Of a stretch of 64,000 nt of DNA, positions 46,004 to 57,512 are shown piece after piece (position 1 is the stretch's first letter; every line of letters begins with the position of its first letter). The stretch comes from Phanerochaete sordida (taxonomy: Eukaryota > Basidiomycota > Agaricomycetes > Polyporales > Phanerochaetaceae). The DNA lies in the NCBI GenBank assembly GCA_019973155.2, contig BPQB01000024.1:124001-188000 (forward strand), read 5' to 3'. The translations under genes were made by a program, and so were the position numbers. Under the pieces are notes generated by a model that saw only the letters and a program-made list of their open reading frames with translations, did no database searches and was not told where the DNA came from.

Positions 46004-48419
46004 ATGCCATCGACCGACAATCACTTTATGGGAGCCATCCCTCCCGAATCATTCCTCGAGAGGTTCGTGAGCCCAGCTGGCGGCTGTGCTGCTGCACCAC
46101 AGGTCGACTTTTCGAGGCTTAAAACTGCCAGTGGAGTGCAAGATGCGAGTGAGGCTCTGGTGCGTTGCAACTGTTGGTTTGTCTCGTCTTGCTCGGCCAT
46201 TGACATTTGTGAAAGATTCGCGCAGCTGAGAAGCACCGGGTGTGCCCCGGCTCGCGACTGTTTGTCACAAAGGTCAAGAAGCGCAGTCTCGAAGAACACA
46301 TTCGCGAACAGGGAAACCGACACAAGACTTATGGGCACGTAGAGAAGACTGCGCTATGTCCCCCGTTGGCCCTGCGCAGACAGCCCAAGATGAGGCGGAG
46401 GGCCAAGGGCCGGCGCTGCCTTTCAGAGTACTATAACTTCGCCAACGCAGCAGTCGGGTTTGAAATCCTATGCCCTTCCAGCGAAGACCCATTCTGCGAC
46501 CCAGAAGACGACGACAACATTGCGTCTCACTCCCACACCATAGCAAGTGCCCCTTTCGACGCTCACAATCCCAAGAGCACTGTCTCGTCTACTGTCGAGC
46601 ATCCGTCGGGTGCAGCTGGAACTGCCCCCGGTGAGCCGCGTCCTTTCCTGCGGAGCACACCCGAGGCTGCTGCGACGCGTTCACGTCTGGTGGCATATGC
46701 AGGAGCTAGCTTTGCTCGCCAACATTGCTGTTCCCTGTTCCAAGTGGTCGTCATCCGTGATCAGGCCCGCTTTCTGCGCTGGGACCGCTCGGGTGTCATT
46801 GTCAGCAGGTGCTTTTCGGTAGCCGAGCGTCCGTATCTCGCGGAGTTCCTCTGGCGTTTCGACCATATGAGCAATATAGAGCGCGGCTGGGATACAAGCG
46901 CGATCCCAGCAACTCGACGCGAAGCCAACCTCTTTGAGGACGCTTTACGCGACTTTCTCGGAGAGGCCGCGCCCGACGCTCTTGACCAGCGGAAGGTACC
47001 CGACGCAGAGCGATCCTTGGACCCGACAGGCACATACCCGACTTGGAAGATACGCGTCACGAATGAGGTCTCTGGCGAGTCGACTGATCTGGTGGTCCAA
47101 CGACCGTTTGCCGGGCACCAAGAGACGTTCGGACGTGCCACGCGCGCGTATCTCGCGCTCGACCTGCGAGTTGGCCAGCTCGTATTTCTCAAGGACGCTT
47201 GGCGGGCCGACGATCCCCGGCTACTTCCCGAGTTTCGCACATATCAGGAGCTGCGCTCGCATGATGTGCCCTTCATCCCCTATCCGTCATACGGCGGAGA
47301 CGTGCGTCACCCGGATGGCGTCGCGCAAGCGACGCTGAGCCATCTCATTTCCGGGGAGAAGAACGCTTGGAGAACGGCTGGTGCCGATCTCGAGGGATTC
47401 ATTCACCATCGTTTGGTCCAGGAGATCGCGTATCCGCTGCAGGGTGTCCGGGATGTGCGGGAGCTCATGCAGGTGACGCATGACGCGTTGATAGGTGAGC
47501 TATTGTTTGCTGTGTTAGAGCTGAGCATTCCTGACAAGCAAACCACTGCCAGCTCTTGACCACGCATATCGTCAAGCTGGGATCATTCATCGGGACCTCA
47601 GCGCATTGAATATCATGCTTTCTCCTTCCGGACAGTGCGTGTTATCCGACTGGGACCATGCCGGTACATCGACTCAGCCAGCGCGGGGCGTAGTCAGTGC
47701 TCTTTTTCATGGAATCTCTCCCAGGGTCTCTGACACCCAGCGTATCACAGGGAACTGCACCATTCATGTCTGCTCGCCTGTTAGAAAAAGAAGACAAGAT
47801 CAACGAGCACGTGGACGACCTCGAATCCGTGTTCTGGGTCTTTTTGTACATCGCCATCGTTCGCTTCGCGCAGCGCTTGGATCAGATGCCTCTGGACATT
47901 TTCCGCGATCCTGGCGACCAACGGGTCAGCATGGGCATGAGGAAGTGCGGCCACCTCTGCCATTGGCGATCCTGGAGGGGCATCTTCAAGAGCGAGGTCT
48001 TCATGGACCTCGTCCGGGAGCTCGCGTCGTCGTGGGCCCAGTACCAGTCTACACTCTACCTCACCGTTGACACACCTGCGTTCCCTGACGTCCAACCAGT
48101 CTCGCCCGAAAAGCTGAAGATCCTCGACCTCGCAGATAAGCCCTCGTTCTGGATTGAGAAGATCGCGCAGGCGCTGCAGGAGTACGACAACGAACAGGCC
48201 GACGCGGGGACGGCGGCTCCGCGAGTGCCGCCGAGGTCTCGCACGGATGTTCGAGTGCGCGCTCTCTCTACGACGTCTACTGCCTCGACCGCAAGCCGCA
48301 AGCGCAAGGCCTCTACCGCGAAAGAGAACCAGGACGGGACGGCACTGGGCACTCCATTAGATTGCATGAGCCCCCGTGAGCCTAAACGACAGAGGACTGT
48401 GGACAGTATCTCTTGGTGA
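46004..48419 (+). CDS. FunK1 fungal-type protein kinase, type I (pair 3)
   Basis: Exons 46004-46159, 46216-47494, 47553-47692 and 47751-48419 give 747 aa. Parts: FMGAIPPESFLERFVSP; IRAAEKHRVCPGSRLFVTKVKKR; EYYNFANAAVGF; QHCCSLFQVVVIRDQARFL; GRATRAYLALD with VFLKDAWR; HRDLSALNIML (HRD at 491-493); LSDWDHAG; GTAPFMSARLL; VDDLESVFWVFLY. The third donor is GTCAGT. The C-terminal basic tail differs from the usual one (EPKRQRTVDSISW). A tandem paralogue follows at 48825, with an exon 2 of identical length (1279 bases). Catalytic residues intact. Confidence 0.91.
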
Positions 48420-48824
48420 CGCTGTGGCGTCTTCCCCGTTGCGCTCCCCGACAGGGGGAGCGATGCTCAGTCTCTGAGCTCCAGTCGTGGACGACTATGA
48501 GACCTCAGAAACCAGAACAAGCTTGCCTTGGGCGACTGTTGCAGTCTCTATCCGTTCCAGCGCCATGCAACGTGAATGCGCCTTGTTATCCTTCCACGAC
48601 CTTCATGTCTCAAATGAAGGCAGCATCCCCTTACCTCCGGTATCTCACTCATATTCTTGTTCTCAGCATGTACATCTCTTCACCGCGACCTCTATTGTTT
48701 GTTGTACTTCCTGATCAGCGGCGGCCCAGCTAGCCTCATAATCCACGCTTTGGTGCATACACCTCGCTTACATTGCGCCACCCACATCCACCGAATTCCC
48801 CTCTGTGCTCGCCGTGGATAAGCT
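48420..48824. promoter_or_regulatory. Promoter of the 48825 kinase
   Basis: About 400 bases between two tandem kinases. The type I element is at 48692-48709. No gene is seen. Confidence 0.5.
48692..48709 (+). promoter_or_regulatory. Type I kinase upstream element
   Basis: CTATTGTTTGTTGTACTT, about 130 bases before the ATG at 48825. Confidence 0.4.
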
Positions 48825-51232
48825 ATGTCGTCGATCGACAAGCACTTCGTTGGGATTATATCTCCCGAGCTGTTTCTCGAGAGATTCATGAAGCCAATTG
48901 GCGGCTGTGCCGCAGCTCCTTCAGCAGACTTTTCGAAACTCGAGGCGGCACGTACAGTACGTCAGACTTCTGAGACCCTGGTATGTCTACAATCTTGCCA
49001 TACGTTGTCCATGCACTAATTTTCTGTGAGATACGCGCTGTGGAGAAGCATAAGATCTGCCCCGGCTTACGCCTCTTCATCACGAAGGTCAAGAAACGGA
49101 ACATCGGACAGGCTTCTCGCGTCGACGACGCCCATCCGGAGAGGACTCATGAGCAAGTTGACAGCCCGCCTGTGTGTCCTCCTCTGGCGGCTCGCAGCCA
49201 TGCCAGGTCGAAGCGGGGCGCGAAGACCAAGCGTAGTTTCATCGAGTATCATGACTTCGCTACGGCCGCATTGGCATTCGAGGTTCTGCTGTCTCACGAC
49301 GAAGACCCCTTTCGCAATCCGCCACCTACATCGCAAGACGATTCCAGTTGGCCCAGTGCTGCTGACTATGCTCTTTCTGTGGACGATGCAGGCTCACCTG
49401 TCGACCATCCCCTACCCACCGACGACCCCGCACTTGGAGAAGGCTGCCCTGCTGTACGACCTACGTCTGAAGCTGCGGCAGTCCGCTCCCGTCTTCTTTC
49501 TTATGCGGAAGCCTACTTCGCTCGGCAGCACCGTTGCTTTCTTTTCCAAGTGGTAGTTGTCAAAGACCTCGTCCGCTTCCTTCGCTGGGATCGCTCGGGC
49601 GTGATCGCCTCCAGCTCATTCTCTGCTGCCCAGCATCCGTATCTCGCCCAGTTTCTGTGGCGGTTCGACCACATGAATGGGGTACAGCGTGGATGGGATC
49701 CAACTGTAACTCTGGCGACTCGACATGAGAAGAAAATCTTCGAGGACGCGCTTCGCGAGTTTTTGCGAGTGGACACAGGTCCCTCGAGCCAGTCACCGGC
49801 TGCACGGACGATACCTGATGGCGAGCAGACACTGGACGGCACAGAGACGTACCCGACCTGGAGGATACGAGTTGCACACGAGAAAACGGGAACGTTTACA
49901 GAGCTCGTTACGCGGCGGCCATTTGCTGGTCATCAAACCATGTTCGGGCGCGCCACTCGCGCATATCTCACGTTTGATCTCACCACATGCCGTCTGGTAT
50001 TCTTGAAAGATGCCTGGCGAGCGAACGATCGTCGTCTTCGACCTGAATTCCGAATTTATCAAGAGCTACACGCCCACGATGTTCCCTTCATCCCCTACCC
50101 AATGTACGGCGGAGACGTGCGCCACCCGGACGGACAGCCACAAGAGACTCTAGCACACCTCCTGATCAAGGAACCGAGCGAGAGGCACGCCCCTGGGGCG
50201 AGACTGGAAGGACACATTCACCATCGCCTGGTGCAGGACATTGCATACCCTCTGGAAACCGTTCGGGACGAGCGGGAGCTCATGCAAGCCATCCATGATG
50301 CGCTGACAGGTGAGCCGTTCACTCGGCCATCCATGCCAAATCTGACTCTGACGTCGTTAGCTCTTGATCGCGCGCATAGCGAACTCGGTCTCCTCCACCG
50401 AGACCTCAGTTCGATGAACGTTATGCTCAGCCTTGATGGAAAGTGTTTGCTATCGGACTGGGATCATGCTGGAATGCTGCAGCAGAAAGCGCAAGGAGTG
50501 GTGAGTGCCTAGTCACTGTTCAGGTGTGTGCTCTCTGACGAGATAGTGCAGGGTACCTTCCAGTTCATGTCCATCCGCCTCCTCAAATCGAAAACCGTGG
50601 CAGTGAACGAGCACGTTGATGACCTGGAGTCAATTTTCTGGGTCTTCCTATTCGTCGCGATCATCCGTTTTGCGGTGCGCCTTGACGGGATAAACCTCCA
50701 CATTTTCCAAAATCCGGGACCTGATCGGTGGCACTTCACTGGCATGAGCAAGAGCAGCCACCTCTGTTCGGCCATGAAGTACAGAGATTGCTTCACCAGC
50801 GAAGCGTTCACCAATCTCCTGCAGGATCTCGCGTGCTCATGGGCAGACTACCAGGTCGGACTCTACATGGACGAAGCCAAGGCTCTCGACCCTACCTTCC
50901 CCCCTCTCTCGCCCGAACGTGCAATTATAATGGACTTGGCAAAGCAGCCCTCGTTTTGGAGGGACAAGTTCGCCGCCGCCATATCCAAGTACGACGCCGA
51001 GCAGGCAGCCAGACCGCAGAAACACCCTGCTACAGACACCGTTCTGGCCATGGCAGAACTACGCCAGAACCAAGACGGGCCCACTTTCGACCTGCCTACA
51101 TCTGCTGCCGAGCCCCACGGTCGGAAACGAAAGGCACCTGCGCGCGAGCCAAGCACGGGCGAGGACGGTCCCACCGAACCGCGCAGGTCTAAACGGCTCC
51201 GAAAGGTCGTTCGAAATACCTCTTGCTCCTGA
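48825..51232 (+). CDS. FunK1 fungal-type protein kinase, type I
   Basis: Exons 48825-48980, 49031-50309, 50361-50500 and 50552-51232 give 751 aa. Parts: FVGIISPELFLERFMKP; IRAVEKHKICPGLRLFITKVKKR; EYHDFATAALAF; QHRCFLFQVVVVKDLVRFL; GRATRAYLTFD with VFLKDAWR; HRDLSSMNVML (HRD at 491-493); LSDWDHAG; GTFQFMSIRLL; VDDLESIFWVFLF; tail RRSKRLRKVVRNTSCS. It lies in tandem behind the kinase at 46004 and has no head-to-head partner. In the first module VGIISPELF replaces the common VGAMPPELF. Catalytic residues intact. Confidence 0.92.
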
Positions 51233-51435
51233 TCGTCCTGCGCCGGGGGCCGTCTCGAGACTGCGTCTTGAGGTCTGTAAAGTACAGTACCATACCCGCA
51301 CACGATTTGCTCGGAGCCGAGACTCGGGCGACGAAAGTCCTGCAAGCTACTATGGTATAGAATTGCCTGCTAGTGTCTCGTTCGCTACTCTCCTACATTA
51401 CTGTGCGGTCATCTCGCCTATGAATAGACTACTGC

Positions 51436-53923
51436 TCATCTGTCGCCTACCCTGCGCGAGCGACTCGGCTCACCGTGGACGCGACCTTGCAGGATCTTCA
51501 GGCGCTTTGACCTCCGAGGTGGATCTGCAGCTTCGGGCGGCGGGTGCGGTACGGCCAAAGCATCGCCATCCTTGTCCGTCGGAGGCGCCTTGCGTTTGGC
51601 ACCCGTACGTTCCCCGGCGGTGTCATAGGCCGAGGGACCATCCTGCGGACGGAGGCGAGCCTGCGCGAGGAGCGTGTACGGGTCGAAGTTGGGCGGATAC
51701 CTCGGCGGTCTGGCCGCCGCGTCGGCTTTCTCGGCGTCGTACTGGCGGAGTGCGGACGCGATCTTCTCGATCCAGAATGAGGGCTCTTTCGCGAGCTCGC
51801 CCTTTCGCAGGTGCTCGGGTGCGAGTGGGGGGTCGTCCGCGTGGAACGAGGTGGTGTCAATCGTGAGTTGGTAGTCAGCCCACGCCTTAGAGAGGTCCGC
51901 GATGAGCGTCCCGAAAGCCTCGCTCTGGAAGCGAAACCGAAACTTGTAGATCCCTGAGCTGTAGAGATGATTGCGCTTGTTTTTGCCAGCGGCGACCCCG
52001 CCGGAGCCTGAGCCGTGGAAGACGTCGAGAGGCATGTCGTCCCATGGAGTTGCGAATCGTATGAGCGAGATATAGAACAGGACCCAGAAGAGCGACTCCA
52101 GATCGTCTACGTGCTCGTTTATCTCGACCGAGTCGGAAATCAGCAAACGCGCGGACATAAATTGGAAGGTGCCCTGCAGGACGTGGTTAGACCAAACGTA
52201 TGATATCGCTCGCAAACGGTACGTACCACGCCACGCGCTCTCTGGTCCAACATCCCCGCATGGTCCCAGTCGGACAGCATGCACTTGCCGTCGCTGGTGA
52301 GCATGATATTCAACGCGCTGATGTCTCGATGAATCAGGCCGAGCTCGCTATGGGCGCGGTCGAGGGCTAACGATAGGAACAGTTAGGAGGATTCGCTTGA
52401 AGAAGCCGATAGACAGCTCACCTATCAGCGCATCATGAATGGCCTGCATGAGCTCTCGCTCATCCCGGACGCTGTCCAGCCGATACGCGATCTCTTGTAC
52501 GAGGCGGTGGTGAACGTGGTGCTGGAGTGTTGCCGCGCTCCGGAACCAGGCACTCCCCTCCGCGGCTAAGGACGGGCCCACAGTCTCCTGCACACTTCCG
52601 TCCGGGTGCTGCACATCTCCGCCATACATGGGATAGGGGATAAACGGAACGTCGCGAGAACGCAGGTCCTGATATGTTCGAAACTCAGGACAGATTCGGG
52701 AGTCATTGACCCGCCAGGTGTCCTTGAGGAACACCAAACGAGAGGAAGCGAGGTCGAACGCAAGGTACGCGCGAGTCGCGCGCCCGAACATCGCTCGATG
52801 ACCGGCAAACGGCCGTCTGACGACGAGGTCCGTGGATTCGCGCGTGTCTTCGTGCGTGACGCGTATCTTCCAGGTCGGATACGTGTTCGTGCTGTCCAGC
52901 GTCTCGTCTGCGTTTGGGATTTCTCGTCCAGTCCGACTGGGTCCCATGGGGGCCTTTGCGGGCCCTAGGAAGCTGCGAACCGCGTCCTCAAAGAGCTTCG
53001 CCTCTAGTCGAGTCGCGAGAGTCGCCGTCAAATCCCACCCACGCTGCTGACTGTCCATATGATTGAATCGCCAGAGGAACGCCGCAAGATACGGGGTGTG
53101 TATCACGGAAAAGCGGGAGCTGACGATGCAGCCCGAGCGGTCCCAGCGTAGGAAGCGGGCCTGGTCGCCGATGATGACTATTTGGAAGAGGAAGCTGCGA
53201 TGTTGACGGGCAAAGCTTGCGCCTGCGTAGGCTTCGAGTCGCGAGCGCATGGCAGCAGCGTCTGGCGTATCCCTTTCGAACGAACAGCGTTCCTCAGACG
53301 TGGGATTGGAGAGTTCGCCGGGTGCGTGGCGGGGTACAGGAACCCCGGCGCCGGCGGGCGCATGGGTAGCGCAACTCGGGGAACCATTATCGCTTTCGAG
53401 CGCAGTCTTTGGATCGCAGAAGGGGTCCTCGTCCAGCGAACACAAAATCACAAACCCTAGGTCTGCGGTCGCGAAGTCGTAATATTCCGTAAAGTTGCGT
53501 CTCGCCTTCGCCGCCCTCCTCGGCTTGATCTGCCTGCGCCCCGCTAAAGGGGGGCATAGCTCGACTTTGTCGCCCGACAGGGTCGGCTTGGCTCCATTCT
53601 CGTGGTCTTTACGACGTCCGTCCCTGCCAGACGACTGTACTTCGAGGTTGCGTTTCTTGACCTTGGTAATGAACAGGCGTAGGGCCGGGCAGATCTTGTG
53701 CTTCTCACTTGCTCGAATCTGCTCAAACATCAGACTGGGGTCCAGAGACAAGGAGCGGTAGGCGCACCAGAGCTTCAGAGATGGCTTGTACAGTGCGCGC
53801 ACTTGCAAGCTTGGAGAAGTCGACTGCAGGTGGCGAAGCGCAGTCCCCGAACGGCTTCATGAACTGGTCGAGGAAGAGCTCGGGAGGGATAGCTCCAACG
53901 AAACGTTCATCGCTCAGCGACAT
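51436..53923 (-). CDS. FunK1 fungal-type protein kinase, type I (pair 4)
   Basis: Minus-strand exons 53923-53768, 53718-52422, 52366-52227 and 52173-51436 give 776 aa. Parts match the gene at 31533: FVGAIPPELFLDQFMKP; IRASEKHKICPALRLFITKVKKR; EYYDFATADLGF; QHRSFLFQIVIIGDQARFL; GRATRAYLAFD with VFLKDTWR; HRDISALNIML (HRD at 497-499); LSDWDHAG; GTFQFMSARLL. Unlike that copy, it does not stop after KRLKIL plus four residues; the frame runs on for an arginine-rich tail (RVHGEPSRSRRVGDR) made from sequence beyond the duplication edge. Confidence 0.91.
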
Positions 53924-54035
53924 AGTTCAACTGTTACTAGCTGGAGAGTCTCTAGAGGACGCGTTGGATGCAGGGGTTGGACGACGAGTGTAGCCGGAAG
54001 CGTTGACCAGGCTGCTGCCCGTGCATTTGATCAAG

Positions 54036-54053
54036 AAATACAAGAGACAATAG
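54036..54053 (-). promoter_or_regulatory. Type I kinase upstream element
   Basis: TATTGTCTCTTGTATTT on the minus strand, about 120 bases before the ATG at 53923. Confidence 0.45.
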
Positions 54054-54219
54054 CGGCTGCTATGACGGAGAGAGGAGGATCATAGAAGATGATGATAACA
54101 TGCCGACACAACGCTGTCGGCGATCCTAGCATTTGTTTCGTGTTGTCTGCAAGACGGGATGGAGGAAGCGGAAGGAGGATGAAGAGACGAACGAGCTGCG
54201 CGCGCGTCTGCCGAGAATA

Positions 54220-54369
54220 CTGTACAATTACGACCAAATCGGACAAGCGCCCGATTTTTCGTTTATCCGACAACTCTCCAAAACCCCCACAAATCGAGAA
54301 AAAATTATTGGCGGGGTCAGCGGAAAACCGGTATGACAGGTGACATCCGATTTGGTCGTAATTGTACAG
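54220..54369. mobile_element. 150 bp MITE with perfect 24-bp terminal inverted repeats
   Basis: The left end begins CTGTACAATTACGACC at 54220 and the right end is its exact reverse complement ending at 54369; 24 bases match without error. TA flanks both sides (54218-54219 and 54370-54371), as expected for a TA target duplication of a Tc1/mariner-like element. The 100-base interior is AT-rich and codes for nothing. The homologous promoter at 30618-31532 lacks it, so it landed after the duplication. Confidence 0.88.
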
Positions 54370-54893
54370 TAATGTCAGGATCCAGAACGTACTTTGGCCC
54401 ACCATCTCGATGCTTGTCGTGAACCATGATATCTGCCAAGTTCAAGATCGCGACCAGACTTTGCACTGGCATGACGACAGAACGGTTGTTCAGCACGGAC
54501 GGCTTGGTCTAACGAGTAGAGAGCTCTGCGGCCTTTTGCCGCGCTTTCGGCTGCTCGACGAAGTGTGCGGTGCCTCAACGGTCCGCACACCAAATTCAGC
54601 TCGACAGGCGACAGAAAGTGCTCCCGGAAGCTATGTGAGATTTCTTCAAGCAAATGCTGACCCACTGTATAAGTACCAGTTCACTGCTCGCTGTGCAGGT
54701 GCCCAGCAATTCGGATGTTACACAAGTCGCAGCACGCAACCCTGTGCCGACGACGTGTGGCGTCCTGCTGCAATTGTGGTGTTTATTGTCCAGGTACGTG
54801 TCGTGCTATCAGCTGGCCAATGTCTGATACAGCAGTGGCGCGGCCAGTCTTCAGGTTGCCTTGCGATTTCACCGCGGGCCGTCCGTTGTGATC

Positions 54894-54900
54894 TATAAAA
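54894..54900 (+). promoter_or_regulatory. TATA box of the type II kinase at 54969
   Basis: TATAAAA, 69-75 bases before the start codon. Confidence 0.6.
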
Positions 54901-54968
54901 GCTGGCAAGGACTTCAGCTCTCGGTCGCCACCAACATTCCCTCATTCCACCCCGCCTCGTTGAACAAG

Positions 54969-57512
54969 ATGGATCTACCGCGGCCACCACCCGTACTTCC
55001 GAAGTTGTGCCCAGAGTACTCTACGATCAAGACCAGCTACGCAGACACCTGCGCCGATCTCAGCAAGACGCTGACAGGCTACTGGGTTGGTTTGATGCCC
55101 TTGGGGAAGATGTTCGAGCAATTTTTCCCTGGCATTCGACTGCCTCCTCGTATCAGCTGTCCCGATTACACGGAGGTCGGGGTGGGCAGCGAGGCGGATA
55201 TGCGAAAGCCTTGGGTACGTTACTGGGTATCTCTCTGACCTTTTGTGCGCTACTCATGCCTGTTCGTAGGCCATCGCTACTCTTAGCGGCATCTTACCCG
55301 ACCACACGACGCTGTTCACCTCCTCCGAGCCTCATCCCTCCAAGAGTTCCCCAGACGTGTCATTTGAATTCTACGGCGCTGAGCAAGCACCTTCCGCCGC
55401 CACCAAGCCACCGCGATTCTCTACACTTGATATTGCTTGCGCGATCGAGTGCACAAATCTTCCCTTCCTATTTCAACATCAGACTGGCCTTCTCGAATAC
55501 ACCGAGGCTGGGCAAGGAGGCGGGATGCGCGGTCGACTGGCCCAGCTTGCCGAGCAGCACTTTCGGGAACAACATCGCCTCTTCCTGTGGCAAATCGCTC
55601 TCAGTCATCGGCGGGCGCACCTCATCCGCTGGGATCGCGCCGGGGCAATTGTGAGCGAAGGCTTTGACCCTGTAGAAGATCCGTGGATCTTCCGCTTGGC
55701 GTGGGCCTACTCGAGAGCTAGTCGACAGCAGCAGGGCTTCGACGGCACCGCTTTCTTGCTGAGCCACCATAGACTCATGTTCAACGATTGTATCACGCAA
55801 TACATGTCACAACGTCTGTCGAACGGTCGAAAAGTCTTCTCTGCTGTAAGGCAGACCCAAAAATCATCCTCACCGGTCTATAGGCTCGACGTTCCTGACG
55901 AGCGCGCCGCCGACGGTGTCCGACCATGCCTTGTCGCCGAACCGTTCTATAGCTCGCACACTCCCCTGGGCCGGGGGACTCGCGTTTTCATCGCGTACGA
56001 CCTTGTGGATCGCGAGCTTCGAATCGTCAAGGACAGCTGGCGCCCCGAGTATTGGAATGCCCTCCCGGAGTATGTCGTGCTCGGACGACTGGCGGACGCA
56101 GGCGTCGAGCACATCCCCGGATTTATCTGCGGCGGAGATGTCGCAGAGGCCCCTGGCGATCCCCCTCAGGCGACTGTCACCCAGGACCTGGCCACTGGCG
56201 CGGCGACCGCCGCCTGGCGTCTGCCATGCGCACCACGGCTGAAATTCAGGAAGTTCGTGCATACACGGATCCTCGAGGACATCACCCTGCCGCTGGAAGA
56301 CCTGCAGGATTCCCGCGAGCTGCTCATCGTCATTCGTGACATTGCCAAAGGTACGTGCTGGCGCGCTCGCTCTCTGCTTTGAACCAACTCCATCTCACTT
56401 CCGCGTGCATAGCCATCAAGCAGGCACGCAGAAGGTCCCGCCTAATGCACTGCGACATAACCTGGTTCAACATTCGTTGGGAATATGACGCCAACGGCAA
56501 TGTCCGGGGCGTGCTCGTGGACTGGGACCATGCCGAACGTGCCCCCTTCCCTTTCGTTACAAATCCAGACGCGCCCAGCGCAAGTGTACGTCCTGCTTTG
56601 TTCAATTTACTCGGAACCTATAACGCCACTAACGTCATGCCTCAGGCTACGTGGCATTTCCTGCCTATCCGCCTCATGAACGACCGGCAGACGATTCACG
56701 ATACGGTCGACGACCTCGAGTCCCTCTACTGGTCGCTCCTGTTCGGCGCGTTCCGCTTCGTGGAGCATGACAACCCATTCATTCTCTTCGGTAACCGCGA
56801 CTTCTTCAGTTCCGCCACCGGAAGCATTCCAGTCAGGCAGAATGGCGTCTCGAACTTCATCAACGCCAAGCGAGGATTCCTTTCCGGAGAGCGGCTGGCG
56901 AATGTGCGCTGGCAGAGCCCTAACTTCCAAAGGTTCATGGAAGAGTTGACCGACGACTGGGCGTGCTACTACCGGCTCTTAGATGCGAAGACGGACTGCC
57001 ACGAGGACCAGCTTGTGCCTTCGGACCAGTGGAAATCCGTTCGTCAGAAGCTGTCCAGTCCGCAGTCGCTCATCGACAGGATCGACGAAGCGCTTGCTCT
57101 CCCCGCCGACGGATGGGCGGACGGGGACATCGTCTCCAACCAGCTGAAGAAGATCCCTGAGAAGGATATCCCCGTCATAGAGACCGCCATATCGGCCGCC
57201 GACCTCGACAGGTCTCACATGTCCGTCGATCCGCTCTCGGGGATGGCCCAGATGGCGGCACGGCGTCTCGAAGACCCGCACTCCCAGTCGCTTATGAACT
57301 TCGTGACATCGCAGCTCAAGCGGCGGCGCAGCATAACCGACATCCGGAGCCATATGACCCCCGGCGCGCGGCAGGGCGCAGGGACAGCTGAACACGGACA
57401 TGCTGGGGGCTCCCGGCCGACCAAGATCCCTCGCACTGGGCCCGGTCCCGCTGGCCCTAGCTCTGCGAAATTGGAAAGCACTGGCTCTGCAGCCACTCCC
57501 TACGGTGTCTGA
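54969..57512 (+). CDS. FunK1 fungal-type protein kinase, type II (pair 4, HCD subgroup)
   Basis: Exons 54969-55214, 55270-56350, 56413-56585 and 56646-57512 give 788 aa. Parts: LCPEYS, GYWVGLMPLGKMFEQFFPG, CPDYTEV; FSTLDIACAIEC; QHRLFLWQIAL; RWDRAGAIVSEGFDP; GRGTRVFIAYD with IVKDSWRPEY; MHCDITWFNIRW (H455, C456, D457); LVDWDHAE; ATWHFLPIRLM; VDDLESLYWSLLF. It is the inverted copy of the gene at 28106-30617 and keeps the full C-terminus (ending TPYGV) that the other copy has lost. The upstream open frame continues to 54861, but the ATG at 54969 fits the paralogues and the TATA spacing. Confidence 0.92.

Larger units (their letters stand above)
53924..54968. promoter_or_regulatory. Shared bidirectional promoter region, kinase pair 4
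   Basis: 1045 bases, of which about 152 are a MITE insertion. Type I element at 54036-54053 (minus strand); CCAAT box in GGCCAATGTCTGAT at 54814-54827; TATA box TATAAAA at 54894-54900, 69-75 bases before the type II ATG. Confidence 0.6.
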
